64,000 nt of DNA from Paenibacillus sp. GSMTC-2017 (GTDB taxonomy: Bacteria; Bacillota; Bacilli; Paenibacillales; Paenibacillaceae). The notes under the pieces are model-generated. The model did not search any database and was not told the DNA's origin. It worked only from the letters and a program-made list of their open reading frames with translations. Below, in pieces: positions 26,652-34,899 of the stretch; the stretch's first letter is position 1, and each line of letters begins with the position of its first letter. Where the stretch lies: positions 602,208 through 666,207 of the forward strand of contig NZ_JAECMT010000003.1 in the NCBI RefSeq assembly GCF_016019935.1, given 5' to 3'. The translations under genes and the position numbers were made by a program.

Positions 26652-27239
26652 TTATTTCACTAAAGTTTCAAATTCAGCAACCATCTTGTCCGCATCTTCC
26701 GCGATGACGAACAGAATGTAATTGCCTTTAGTCACTAGCTTATAGTTTTTTGCATTTTCGTATTGATCCTGCAAATAGGTTTCGAATTGTTTCTGTACAT
26801 TAGTTGCACGCTTCTTGATCGCTTCTTCTACAGTTGGAATATCTTTAGCGTCTTTCACTTTAAGGACGGCAATTTCATTCGTTTTTACATTCATCATAGG
26901 CATCTTGATCGTGTATTCTTCTAGCAATGCTGCATCCAGATGGTACATGTCCTTCAGCATCTCGCCTTCGACGGGCATTTGAGCAGGTTGCTCTACTTTA
27001 GCTAAGATCGCTTCGACGATTTCTTTAGTTGAACCAGCTTTCACTGCGCCCGTATCGTCCCCTTTGCCTGCTTCTGTTTCTTTATCTTTATTCGTGTTTG
27101 TACCTTTATCGGTAGTGGAAGTGTTCGTTCCTTTATCCACATTCGTATCTTTGTTCGTCTGATCTCCGCCACATGCAGTAAGGGCAATACCCATCGCAAC
27201 AACCATCAATAGAAGTAATACTCGCTTCTTCATATTCAC
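26652..27239 (-). CDS. DUF4358 lipoprotein
   Basis: 195 residues with lipobox LTAC and a Thr/Asp/Asn/Lys-rich low-complexity tether (about residues 25-65). The DUF4358 domain has KEIVEAILAKVEQPAQMPVEG, then VAEFETLVK at the C-terminus. The domain is widely found beside MBOAT and DHHW genes in Firmicutes; its precise task is unknown, probably in surface polymer modification. First gene of the operon. Confidence 0.85.
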   Translation of the reverse strand: MNMKKRVLLLLMVVAMGIALTACGGDQTNKDTNVDKGTNTSTTDKGTNTNKDKETEAGKGDDTGAVKAGSTKEIVEAILAKVEQPAQMPVEGEMLKDMYHLDAALLEEYTIKMPMMNVKTNEIAVLKVKDAKDIPTVEEAIKKRATNVQKQFETYLQDQYENAKNYKLVTKGNYILFVIAEDADKMVAEFETLVK

Positions 27240-27386
27240 TCATCTCCTAGGTGTCTAATCATGTCTATGTTATGTGAATTCACACTTTTACAAACGTGGA
27301 GGGGGAAAGGAATGTTGCATTGGGGGTGGGGGTGGGAAAAGATGGACGGAAATATTGTGTGGTCAATGAATAGTTACTTTCATAGT

Positions 27387-27421
27387 GGCCTTGAGGGAGT
27401 TATCCCTCAAAGCCCTTTTTT
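27387..27421 (+). terminator. Orphan terminator hairpin in the divergent region
   Basis: GGCCTTGAGGG...CCCTCAAAGCC closes on a short ATTAT-like loop and is followed by TTTTTT on the plus strand. No plus-strand gene ends here. It could end a short non-coding RNA from the 27.25-27.4 kb segment or attenuate the serine hydrolase transcript. Confidence 0.5.
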
Positions 27422-27576
27422 ACCCGCTCTACCGTTTTTTCGAAAAGTAAGAAGGAAGTAAGAAACGAGAAAGAAAAAAGAGAGGTCACGACTATATGAT
27501 GAAATTGTAAGGAAGCAGCGAATGGGTTCAAGTGAGTATAGTTTAAATTTTTCAAAAATGAGAGCGAGGAATTAAT

Positions 27577-28767
27577 ATGACTTCAAGCACAAGCGACATC
27601 AAAAAGAAAACAGCAATTATACTGACTGCGGCAGTAACAGCAAGTACCCTGCTTGTTTCAGTGCAAGGAGCCGTAAACGCACAAGAAGGATCTATAGCGA
27701 AACAACAAGTGGTGAGTCAGCAGGCTATCGTTGAAGAACGAGCTAATGTGAAGCTTGCGATGGATCAAGCAGCAGCTCATAAGCTTACACCGGGAATATT
27801 TGCTGTAGGGATAAAAAATGGTGAGCGATGGTCTTATGCTTCTGGTCAAGCAAGCATTTATGATTCGAATCCGATTAAGTCGACCTACAATTTCCGAATT
27901 GGAAGTATAACCAAATCATTTACAGCAACAGTTATTTTGCAACTCGTAGACGAGAATAAGTTAAGCCTAGAAGATACGGTAGAGAAATGGCTGCCAGGCG
28001 TTGTACAAGGAAATGGATACGATGGAAATAAGATTACGATTCGCCATTTGTTACAGATGAGGAGCGGAATAGCAAATTATGTATCAGAGGATTTTATAAA
28101 AGAGTTCGAAAAAACGCCATTCCGTACCTACAGTGCAAAGGAATTAATTGGAGTTGGACTTTCCAAGAAACCTTCATTTGCTTCAGGAGAAGCAGGGAAG
28201 TGGGAATATTCCAATACAAATACTGTGCTTGCCGGTGAAATTATTCGTAAGGTGACAGGTGAAACTTATGCTCAGCAGGTTAAGAAACGTATTATTGAAC
28301 CGCTAGGAATGAAGGATACATATTCACCTGGCAACGCATCACATATTCCAGGATTACACGCTAGAGGCTATACAATCCCGCTTGGCAGTAAAGAAAATAA
28401 ATTAGTAGATTTCACTGAAATAAATCCATCGTTTAGTAATGCTGCTGGGGATATGATTTCAACAGGGCATGATTTGAATATATTTTTCAGTGCATTGCTA
28501 GGTGGTAAGCTATTGAAGCCTACGACATTAGAGCAAATGCTGGATGGCGTTGAGTCACCGATAGGACTTTACGGACTAGGAATGATGGGAACAGTCTTGT
28601 CGAATGGTAAAACATATTGGGGACATGGCGGCGACATTCAAGGAAGTTCATCGTTTGCTGGAGGATTGATAGGCGGGGAGCATGTGATGGCTGTAAATAT
28701 AAATGCGCTACATTTGGATACGTTTGACCAGCGTTTGAATGTAATAAAGGCTGAATTCAGTCAATAG
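27577..28767 (+). CDS. Secreted serine hydrolase (class C beta-lactamase / DD-carboxypeptidase type)
   Basis: 396 residues. An N-terminal signal peptide is followed by the active serine motif SITKSF (SxxK), a YSNTN (YxN) second motif and a final GHGGDIQG (HxG-like) triad motif. The domain runs over residues about 60-390. Known role: peptidoglycan D-Ala-D-Ala carboxypeptidases and esterases of this fold act outside the membrane. GAGCGAGG lies upstream of the ATG. A strong terminator follows. Confidence 0.9.
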   Translation: MTSSTSDIKKKTAIILTAAVTASTLLVSVQGAVNAQEGSIAKQQVVSQQAIVEERANVKLAMDQAAAHKLTPGIFAVGIKNGERWSYASGQASIYDSNPIKSTYNFRIGSITKSFTATVILQLVDENKLSLEDTVEKWLPGVVQGNGYDGNKITIRHLLQMRSGIANYVSEDFIKEFEKTPFRTYSAKELIGVGLSKKPSFASGEAGKWEYSNTNTVLAGEIIRKVTGETYAQQVKKRIIEPLGMKDTYSPGNASHIPGLHARGYTIPLGSKENKLVDFTEINPSFSNAAGDMISTGHDLNIFFSALLGGKLLKPTTLEQMLDGVESPIGLYGLGMMGTVLSNGKTYWGHGGDIQGSSSFAGGLIGGEHVMAVNINALHLDTFDQRLNVIKAEFSQ

Positions 28768-28807
28768 AAGTTTGGCTGTGCCGCTAAACGTCTTAGAAAT
28801 TTGAATA

Positions 28808-28860
28808 ACGTCCCGCCGCCTATTGTGTAAGCAATGGGGTATGCGGGGCGTTTTATTTTA
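28808..28860. terminator. Terminator between convergent genes
   Basis: ACGTCCCGC (28808-28816) pairs with GCGGGGCGT (28843-28851) and is followed by TTTATTTTA. Confidence 0.8.
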
Positions 28861-28867
28861 CTTTCTA

Positions 28868-29704
28868 TTATCCCTTCTCCTTCTGAAATGCTTCTCGCAT
28901 TACAGTTCGAGCTTTCTCCGTAATCCGAGGGCAAACGAAACAATATTGCCCAGCTTCAATTCGATAATAAAGACAACACGATGGCTTTAGAAGAACATCT
29001 TCTTTTGTCCCATCCAGAGACTTTACATATCGTAACGGGATGTTTAACGGATTCCTTTTGAGCTGAAATAATGCTCCGTCCAAACCAGATACAACAGTAT
29101 CAAAGTCATTGATAATGGTTGTAATCTGTTCAGAATGCTGAATCTCTTGTTTCCACAACATGCATGCATCATGAAGGGCAGCAAGCACCTGTCCCCATAA
29201 TGCTCTAACACTTGATCCAGACACTTTGGCAATTACTCGCAGGAGAGGGGCAAGTAATTGACCATAAGCATGTGCGAGCGTGTTGTACCTCTGTTGTTCG
29301 TGAGACATTTTTTCCAGTGGCAAATTAGAAATCGTCCATTCATTTACATGACACCGTATCTCAGGGAAGGCGGATTCATTCCGCTCGATAAAAAATCTCA
29401 TATCAGCAAGCTCAAATTTCAAAATATGATTGTGCACGGAAAGCATGTGTTGTATGGCGAGTGCGGCACCTGTAAACCAGCCAGCTAAGGAAACGGCTGC
29501 TGCCTCTCTATCTAAACCTTCAATTAGCGAACAATAATGATCTACGAACAAACGCATATTGTCATGTGACAAAAGCCCCTCCGCAGTAATAGAATCGTCG
29601 ATCTTAGTCTTCGCAGACAGGTGTAAATAATAGCGGCTTGATAATAAAGAAGGGATCGCTTCACAGCAATCCCCTAAGTCATTTCCTCTGTCCATAATAC
29701 TCAT
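28868..29704 (-). CDS. FhuF-like siderophore-iron reductase (2Fe-2S)
   Basis: 278 residues. The C-terminal cluster-binding motif CC-x10-C-x2-C is exact in PSCCLYYRIEAGQYCFVCP. The N-terminal region (ALWGQVLAALHDACML and surrounding) belongs to the FhuF/IucC C-terminal-like fold. Known role: reduces ferric iron in imported hydroxamate siderophores in the cytosol. The gene overlaps the binding-protein gene by 4 bp, so translation is coupled. No permease or ATPase gene is present; these would have to be elsewhere. Confidence 0.85.
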   Translation of the reverse strand: MSIMDRGNDLGDCCEAIPSLLSSRYYLHLSAKTKIDDSITAEGLLSHDNMRLFVDHYCSLIEGLDREAAAVSLAGWFTGAALAIQHMLSVHNHILKFELADMRFFIERNESAFPEIRCHVNEWTISNLPLEKMSHEQQRYNTLAHAYGQLLAPLLRVIAKVSGSSVRALWGQVLAALHDACMLWKQEIQHSEQITTIINDFDTVVSGLDGALFQLKRNPLNIPLRYVKSLDGTKEDVLLKPSCCLYYRIEAGQYCFVCPRITEKARTVMREAFQKEKG

Positions 29705-30717
29705 TTCCCTGTTGTCTCGAACTTCGCAATGATATCATCGATTGCATAGCTATCTGCAAGAGGAGACATACCTAGGCTGAACCACTCTTTTCCTCCTACA
29801 AAATAAACCTGTCCACTCTTAACTGCTTTTAAGTTTTTCCAAACGGAGTTGTCTGTCATTTGCTCGTACATCTTCTTAACATCTGGATTTTCTTCATCAT
29901 CAAGTTGAATGATGAGATGATCTGGATTGTACTCAGGCATCTTTTCCATAGAAATTGTTAAACTAAGTTCTGATTGAGGGAAAGACGGCACTGGTGTAAG
30001 TCCCAATTGTTTATGAATAAAGCTGCCGCGATCAATCGTTTCTCCAAATACAACAAGTTCCTTCGGCATAACCATCATATATAATACTGTTTCATCGCCA
30101 ACCAACGTATCAAGTTTTGCTTTTGCCTCTTCACCTTTAGTGACGAGATCAGCGATTACTTTTTCTGCCTCAGCTTCTTTGCCAAGAACGCCAGCGATAT
30201 CCTTAAGTTCGTCTCTCCAGTTGTCACGTTGCGGTAGTAGCACTGTTGGCGCAATCTTCGTCAATTGATCATAACTAGTTTCTGACCACCATGCAGGTGT
30301 AAGAATAACATCAGGACTAACTGCCAACATACCTTCAAAGTTTGGCGTGCGGCTCATTCCTAATTTAGTTGTATCTTTCATTGCTTCAGTCAAGTAAGTC
30401 GGGAACTCAGCATGATAGTTTTCAACTGCTATAGGCTTAACACCTAGCGCTCCTAGAAAATCTGCATATACAGCAGACATCCCTACAATACGCTCCGGTT
30501 TATTAGGGATAACAACATCACCCTTAACTGTACTAACGGTTCGTTCTTTGGGCTCCGATGTTTCAGTCGCTTCGGTAGCGGGTTTATTTGCTTCTTTAGA
30601 GGGTTCAACTTTACCCCCATCATTAGTGGCATTGCCACATGCACTTAGTAGTAAAACGAGTATTAATAGTACGGCTTGTATTTTGAATCGACCAGTCCAC
30701 GAACTACGTTTAATCAT
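29701..30717 (-). CDS. Iron-siderophore ABC transporter substrate-binding lipoprotein
   Basis: 338 residues. Lipobox LSAC with a tether rich in Glu, Lys, Pro and Thr, then a periplasmic-binding fold of the FecB/FhuD type: PNKPERIVGMSAVYADFLGAL near residue 75, SPDVILTPAWW, and FVGGKEWFSLGMSPL near the C-terminus. Known role: captures ferric siderophore outside the membrane for a FecCD-type permease. The ATG follows CAGGAGGAAT. A Fur box lies in the promoter region. Partner permease genes are absent from the window. Confidence 0.9.
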   Translation of the reverse strand: MIKRSSWTGRFKIQAVLLILVLLLSACGNATNDGGKVEPSKEANKPATEATETSEPKERTVSTVKGDVVIPNKPERIVGMSAVYADFLGALGVKPIAVENYHAEFPTYLTEAMKDTTKLGMSRTPNFEGMLAVSPDVILTPAWWSETSYDQLTKIAPTVLLPQRDNWRDELKDIAGVLGKEAEAEKVIADLVTKGEEAKAKLDTLVGDETVLYMMVMPKELVVFGETIDRGSFIHKQLGLTPVPSFPQSELSLTISMEKMPEYNPDHLIIQLDDEENPDVKKMYEQMTDNSVWKNLKAVKSGQVYFVGGKEWFSLGMSPLADSYAIDDIIAKFETTGK

Positions 30718-30742
30718 CTGTATTCCTCCTGAGTATGTGTTC

Positions 30743-30761
30743 GATATTGATAATCATTATC
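30743..30761. promoter_or_regulatory. Fur box upstream of the siderophore lipoprotein gene
   Basis: On the minus strand GATAATGATTATCAATATC matches 17 of 19 positions of the classic GATAATGATAATCATTATC Fur consensus. It lies 26 bp before the start codon at 30717, so iron-repression is expected. Confidence 0.85.
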
Positions 30762-30820
30762 TCCACTCAGAAGTATATCTTAACTGTTTAATTGAACATA
30801 GTGACAATAAGGACGAGTTT

Positions 30821-32446
30821 TTATGCACGATCACGCCATATATTCGATAGTTCAATGATCAATAATTCATGAGTAAACGCGGTGTATTCTCCGAATGGTT
30901 CTGCAGAAAGGACGTCTACTTTACCCTGTTTAACTGCTGGTAGTGACAACCATTGTTCTGAATGTTGAATGTTTATCCATTCATTGTTAGAGCTTTGTTC
31001 TCTCTCCAAAAGAACAAACATCCTATCAAACTCCATTTGGCCTAATTGCTCCAATGATATCGGTATATCATCAGAATCTAAAGGCACCGGGTACGCCCGT
31101 GGAATCTCCAAATCATCAAACAGAACAGTTGCAGGACTATAAGTTCCGGCAAGCGAGCAGTTTAGTCCATTTATTTTTACAACGAGCATCGTATCCTTGC
31201 CAATTGTATGTTGAATAAGCTCCTTTAGGAGGTTTACTTTTAGATCATAAGCGGCAAGCCATCGATCATAGGTATGTTCAACCTTTAGAAACTTTGCCAG
31301 ATAATGAAGTCGCTGACCCCAATCTTGATTTCGAACAGGGACAAGGCAAACTGGTGCGATAGCATGAAGCTCATTCTTTTCTAGATCGCTAACGTCTTGA
31401 TCTAAACCAAAAATATAATCGACTTTAATAGATTTGAGTGCTTGAATTACGTCAGCCTTGTTTTCGCTCAGCGGTAATAGATTTTCCGTAATGAACTTGC
31501 GTCTATAATAATTAGTCCACGGATGTGCTTCAGGAGCTGCGCATGGTGTGAAGCCGAGTGCGAGCAATTGCCCGATAAGTTCTCGATGATAAGCAACAAT
31601 TTGAAGATTTTGATTGCTAATAAAAGTAGCGGGAGGAATACCCGTTACTTGTTTAAACTTACGGCGGAAATAACTGTCATCATGGTAACCGACATGTCTA
31701 GCAATATCACGAATACGGTGCTGGGCACCAGACTGCATTAATCGCTGTGCTTCTCTAATACGAAATTTAGTCAAATATTCGATAGCCCCACAGCCGAATT
31801 TTCGCTTAAACAATCTGACAAAGTGACGCTGGCTTATACCGATAAGCGAGGACAATGTTTCTATAGTGAGATCATCTTGATAATGCATCTCTATATAGGA
31901 TCTAACATATTCCAAAGCTCCTTCGAGCTCTAGCTCTTTTACACTTAAACGGTCTCGAATTAGTCGATACAACAGCTCATGAAAAAGAATACTACCCCTT
32001 AATCTTTCGAGTGGAGAATTCTCCTTCCAAATTAATTCGAGCGATTCGCAAAGCGACCATATGGTCACGGGCGAAGAGGGATTAATAGTACCAATGAGCG
32101 GGAGTGAGCTTTTGGAAGATAGATTAGTATCTTGTAACACATTAAAGGTTAGTAAAAAGATTCCTTGTTCTTTGCCTGAGTCTTGGAACTGGAAAGAACC
32201 ATCCATAAGTTGACCAGCCGCATAAATGTATGTGCTGTTACTAGCTAGCTCATTATATTCGCCATCAGCACTAATCCAGCCGCTACCTTTGGATGTAATG
32301 ATCATGACATGTGCATCTGAAAAATGCCGTAACAGTTCCCATTTATCTTCTCCGCGCCCAAGCCGTTCTATCGAACGTAGCTTCCACCACGTCGTATCGA
32401 GCACATCAAGCTGTTCACTATGAGTTGCTAGTATCTTTTTGTACAT
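30821..32446 (-). CDS. AraC-type regulator fused to a siderophore-binding domain (Btr-like)
   Basis: 541 residues. A tandem AraC HTH is seen near residues 175-275: LTIETLSSLIGISQRHFVRLF and RIRDIARHVGYHDDSYFRRKF. The C-terminal half is a periplasmic-binding-fold domain (KVDYIFGLDQDVSDLEKNEL, HAIAPVCLVPV). This is the Btr/YbbB arrangement: in B. subtilis Btr binds bacillibactin and activates feuABC. It sits immediately upstream of the siderophore lipoprotein gene on the same strand, with the Fur box between, so it likely activates that unit. Confidence 0.9.
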   Translation of the reverse strand: MYKKILATHSEQLDVLDTTWWKLRSIERLGRGEDKWELLRHFSDAHVMIITSKGSGWISADGEYNELASNSTYIYAAGQLMDGSFQFQDSGKEQGIFLLTFNVLQDTNLSSKSSLPLIGTINPSSPVTIWSLCESLELIWKENSPLERLRGSILFHELLYRLIRDRLSVKELELEGALEYVRSYIEMHYQDDLTIETLSSLIGISQRHFVRLFKRKFGCGAIEYLTKFRIREAQRLMQSGAQHRIRDIARHVGYHDDSYFRRKFKQVTGIPPATFISNQNLQIVAYHRELIGQLLALGFTPCAAPEAHPWTNYYRRKFITENLLPLSENKADVIQALKSIKVDYIFGLDQDVSDLEKNELHAIAPVCLVPVRNQDWGQRLHYLAKFLKVEHTYDRWLAAYDLKVNLLKELIQHTIGKDTMLVVKINGLNCSLAGTYSPATVLFDDLEIPRAYPVPLDSDDIPISLEQLGQMEFDRMFVLLEREQSSNNEWINIQHSEQWLSLPAVKQGKVDVLSAEPFGEYTAFTHELLIIELSNIWRDRA

Positions 32447-32725
32447 AAGGTAGCTCCGTCCTGCTGATATGGATATACAGTTGCAACATATACCTGAATT
32501 TTGATTTAGTCATTTCGTTGGTTTGCACTGTAATACTAAAGGAGCATTACTAAAATAACAAGAGTCCGTTACTTAAAACAAGTTGATGAGAAATATGTCC
32601 TAATTTTGTAAAAACAACTATATAGTGTATAGGTAAATTATGCTAAAATTGAGATGATACAAATTAGATCAAATTGGGTAATTTTTTCTGCAATAGGACT
32701 ACTATAGATAAGAGGAGAAATGAAA

Positions 32726-32950
32726 ATGTTAAAGAGAATGATTGCACTAATACTATTCATGACCATAATGATCAATGGATCTTCTATACATGGAGAACTA
32801 TACCCACTGCCACCTGCGTACTTGAAAAGGATTTTTAAGGTGCGAGTGTTGCGAAAGTTAGGTAAAAGAAAAAGTACTGAATCAGCTCGCGTATTAATGG
32901 GGCATCGGATGGATGTAGGCGGGCAATATCTTTATCCGTTTTACTGGTAA
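32726..32950 (+). CDS. Small exported protein of unknown function
   Basis: 74 residues from the ATG at 32726, with AGGAG 8 bases upstream; the ATG at 32720 is too close. The N-terminus (LKRMIALILFMTIMINGSS) is a signal or anchor segment, cleavage possible after IHG. The mature part is strongly basic (KRIFKVRVLRKLGKRKST) and ends in an aromatic GGQYLYPFYW tail. An extended -10 TGCTAAAAT lies at about 32640-32649. The size and composition suggest an antimicrobial, signalling or cell-envelope peptide, but no family is recognised. Confidence 0.5.
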   Translation: MLKRMIALILFMTIMINGSSIHGELYPLPPAYLKRIFKVRVLRKLGKRKSTESARVLMGHRMDVGGQYLYPFYW

Positions 32951-33008
32951 TTGCTACGCAATTCGCGAACTGATGAACTTATTATATTTTAAAGTATGAT
33001 AAACAAAA

Positions 33009-33044
33009 AGAACCACATGGGCACTTTACTCCAAGTGGTTCTTA
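33009..33044. terminator. Hairpin between convergent genes
   Basis: AAGAACCAC (33009-33017) pairs with GTGGTTCTT (33036-33044), with an inner ATGG/CCAA-like extension. T and A runs flank it, so it can serve both convergent units. Confidence 0.65.
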
Positions 33045-33066
33045 ACGTTTTAATTAGTAAGCCTGT

Positions 33067-33492
33067 TTATGCTTTCTCTTCTACAACTTCTTCTTCATCT
33101 TCACCCGTCTCATAAAACCACAAAGGATCGTTATTATCGACTTCACCGTTGTAGTTAATAAGAATTTCCTCGCCTGCTTGGATGTCCGTATGAGCATAGA
33201 AGTCGATGGAAAGATTGTCAAAGTTAAGCTCAAACGTTGCGTTTGGTGTATAGGAATGGTTGAATAAGCTACCGTACCCTAAGCAAACAGCACTATGATT
33301 AGCACCAAAGTTAAAGGAATAATCAGCAATAATTGTTTTCTCAATATGCTCATGATCCTCGTTTAAATATGTGATCACTGGAGCCACATGAAGAAGAGTA
33401 CCTTTTGAAATTGCTTGTGTTGCAAATACGCCTCTATTGAACTCACCGCTAAGTGGTCCGCTGCTAAGTTCAGAAATTTTAACTTCAATCAT
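33067..33492 (-). CDS. SET-domain protein (putative protein lysine methyltransferase)
   Basis: 141 residues, essentially one SET domain. GVFATQAISKGTLLH is the N-SET strand; the catalytic NHS motif is in GYGSLFNHSYTPNATFEL; the C-terminal GEEILINYNG contains the conserved Tyr. Known role: SET domains transfer methyl groups from SAM to lysine side chains; bacterial stand-alone members have few known targets. The acidic tail (EDEEEVVEEKA) is unusual. Isolated gene. Confidence 0.82.
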   Translation of the reverse strand: MIEVKISELSSGPLSGEFNRGVFATQAISKGTLLHVAPVITYLNEDHEHIEKTIIADYSFNFGANHSAVCLGYGSLFNHSYTPNATFELNFDNLSIDFYAHTDIQAGEEILINYNGEVDNNDPLWFYETGEDEEEVVEEKA

Positions 33493-33746
33493 GACTACTT
33501 GTCACCTGCTCGCTGTTTAATCTTGAGAGTTCATATGGAACTCAAACGTTACAAAATTGTATCGTACCTTGATAAATAGGGCAAGTCCAGTGTACTATTA
33601 GGTTCGCTGTTGTAATCGTAGGAATCGTATCATTCACTATAGATGAAGCGAAACAATTACTCTGGTAGTTGCGCACAACACAGTTGTTTTAATGTAGATG
33701 TATATCCTCATACTGGAATAGCGCATCTTAACATAAATAAAGCTCT

Positions 33747-33782
33747 ATTGTAATCGATTGCACATGAAGGACTGATTACAAT
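33747..33782. repeat. Perfect 9-bp inverted repeat upstream of metN
   Basis: ATTGTAATC (33747-33755) and GATTACAAT (33774-33782) are exact complements separated by 18 bp. It lies 22 bp before the metN -35. No U-run follows, so an operator or hairpin is more likely than a terminator. The 390-base gap between 33492 and 33892 otherwise holds only the metN promoter. I saw no S-box or T-box signature there. Confidence 0.5.
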
Positions 33783-33804
33783 AAATTACCTTTCAAATAA
33801 ACTA

Positions 33805-33833
33805 TTGTTTTTTCAATTCTGATGCCCTATGAT
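33805..33833 (+). promoter_or_regulatory. Promoter of metNIQ
   Basis: -35 TTGTTT (33805-33810) and -10 TATGAT (33828-33833) with 17-bp spacing, giving a start near 33841, about 50 bases before the metN coding region. Confidence 0.65.
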
Positions 33834-33891
33834 AATAACCAAGTGAGTTGATAGGAAAAACAGGAATTGCCATACAAAGGAAGTGTTTTCA

Positions 33892-34899
33892 CTGATTGAA
33901 TTGATTGACATTAATAAACAGTACCGTAGGTCCGACAAATCTTATTTCCATGCACTTAGTGGAATTAATCTCAAGATTGAAAAGGGAGAAATATTCGGCG
34001 TAATCGGACGATCTGGAGCGGGCAAAAGTACATTGCTGCGCAGTGTTAATTTGCTGGAGAGGCCATCAAGCGGGACGGTAATCGTCGGAGATAATAACTT
34101 GATGTTACTTAAGGAAAAGGAGCTTCAAGACAGACGTAAGCAGATCGGAATGATATTTCAACATTTCAACTTACTATCAACTGCCACAGTGCGAGATAAC
34201 ATAGCATTCCCACTCAAAATTTCGAAGAAATCTTCAAACGAAATTGCAGTTCGTGTTGATGAATTGCTTGAATTAGTTGGTCTAACTAACCATCAGCATC
34301 AATATCCTCGTCAATTGTCTGGTGGACAGAAACAACGTGTTGGAATTGCGAGAGCACTCGCCAATGAACCGGATGTACTGCTCTGTGATGAAGCAACGTC
34401 AGCACTAGATCCTGAGACAACAGACAGCATTTTAACTCTTCTTAGGGACATTAATCGTAAGATGGGGATTACGATTTTACTTATTACACACGAAATGGAC
34501 GTCATCCGAGCGGTTTGCGACCGTGTTGCCGTTATGGATCATGGACAAATTGTGGAGTCAGGAACGGTTCTGGATATTTTCCTTAATCCGACGAACAAAG
34601 TGACGAAGCAATTCGTATCTGAAGTGTTCGACACTTTAGGCGAAGAAACATTTGGTGCTCGTCAAACACAAGGTAAGATTGTCCGCATTGCATTTCGTGG
34701 TGAACAAACGTATGAGCCTATTCTTTACGAAGCAGTGCGTGGAACAGATGCAACGTTTGCGATACTGCAAGGTACAGTGTCTAAGATGAAGGATACCCCG
34801 TATGGGCAGCTTGTTGTTGAGCTGAGAGGCAGTAATGCTGATGTAAGCCGGATTATTGCTGAACTTGGACAACGTGGACTTGGGGTGAGTGAACTATGA
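33892..34899 (+). CDS. metN: Methionine ABC transporter ATP-binding protein MetN
   Basis: About 335 residues. Walker A GRSGAGKST, signature LSGGQKQRVGIARAL and Walker B VLLCDEATSALDPET are present, and the C-terminal NIL/ACT-like regulatory domain (TYEPILYEAVRGTDATFAIL) marks MetN. The start is uncertain: a GTG at 33883 overlaps AAGGAAGTG, which would be the ribosome binding site for a CTG at 33892 that gives the usual MIELIDINK N-terminus. I chose 33892. Known role: energises methionine uptake with MetI and MetQ. It overlaps metI by 4 bp. Confidence 0.85.
   Translation: MIELIDINKQYRRSDKSYFHALSGINLKIEKGEIFGVIGRSGAGKSTLLRSVNLLERPSSGTVIVGDNNLMLLKEKELQDRRKQIGMIFQHFNLLSTATVRDNIAFPLKISKKSSNEIAVRVDELLELVGLTNHQHQYPRQLSGGQKQRVGIARALANEPDVLLCDEATSALDPETTDSILTLLRDINRKMGITILLITHEMDVIRAVCDRVAVMDHGQIVESGTVLDIFLNPTNKVTKQFVSEVFDTLGEETFGARQTQGKIVRIAFRGEQTYEPILYEAVRGTDATFAILQGTVSKMKDTPYGQLVVELRGSNADVSRIIAELGQRGLGVSEL

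Noticed and set aside
27261..27461. Plus-strand frame of 66 codons in the divergent intergenic gap
   Set aside because: No ribosome binding site or recognisable composition, and it contains the terminator hairpin; kept only as a non-coding possibility.
33493..33891. SAM riboswitch or T-box before metN
   Set aside because: None of the conserved stems or the T-box sequence is visible; only a promoter and a 9-bp dyad.
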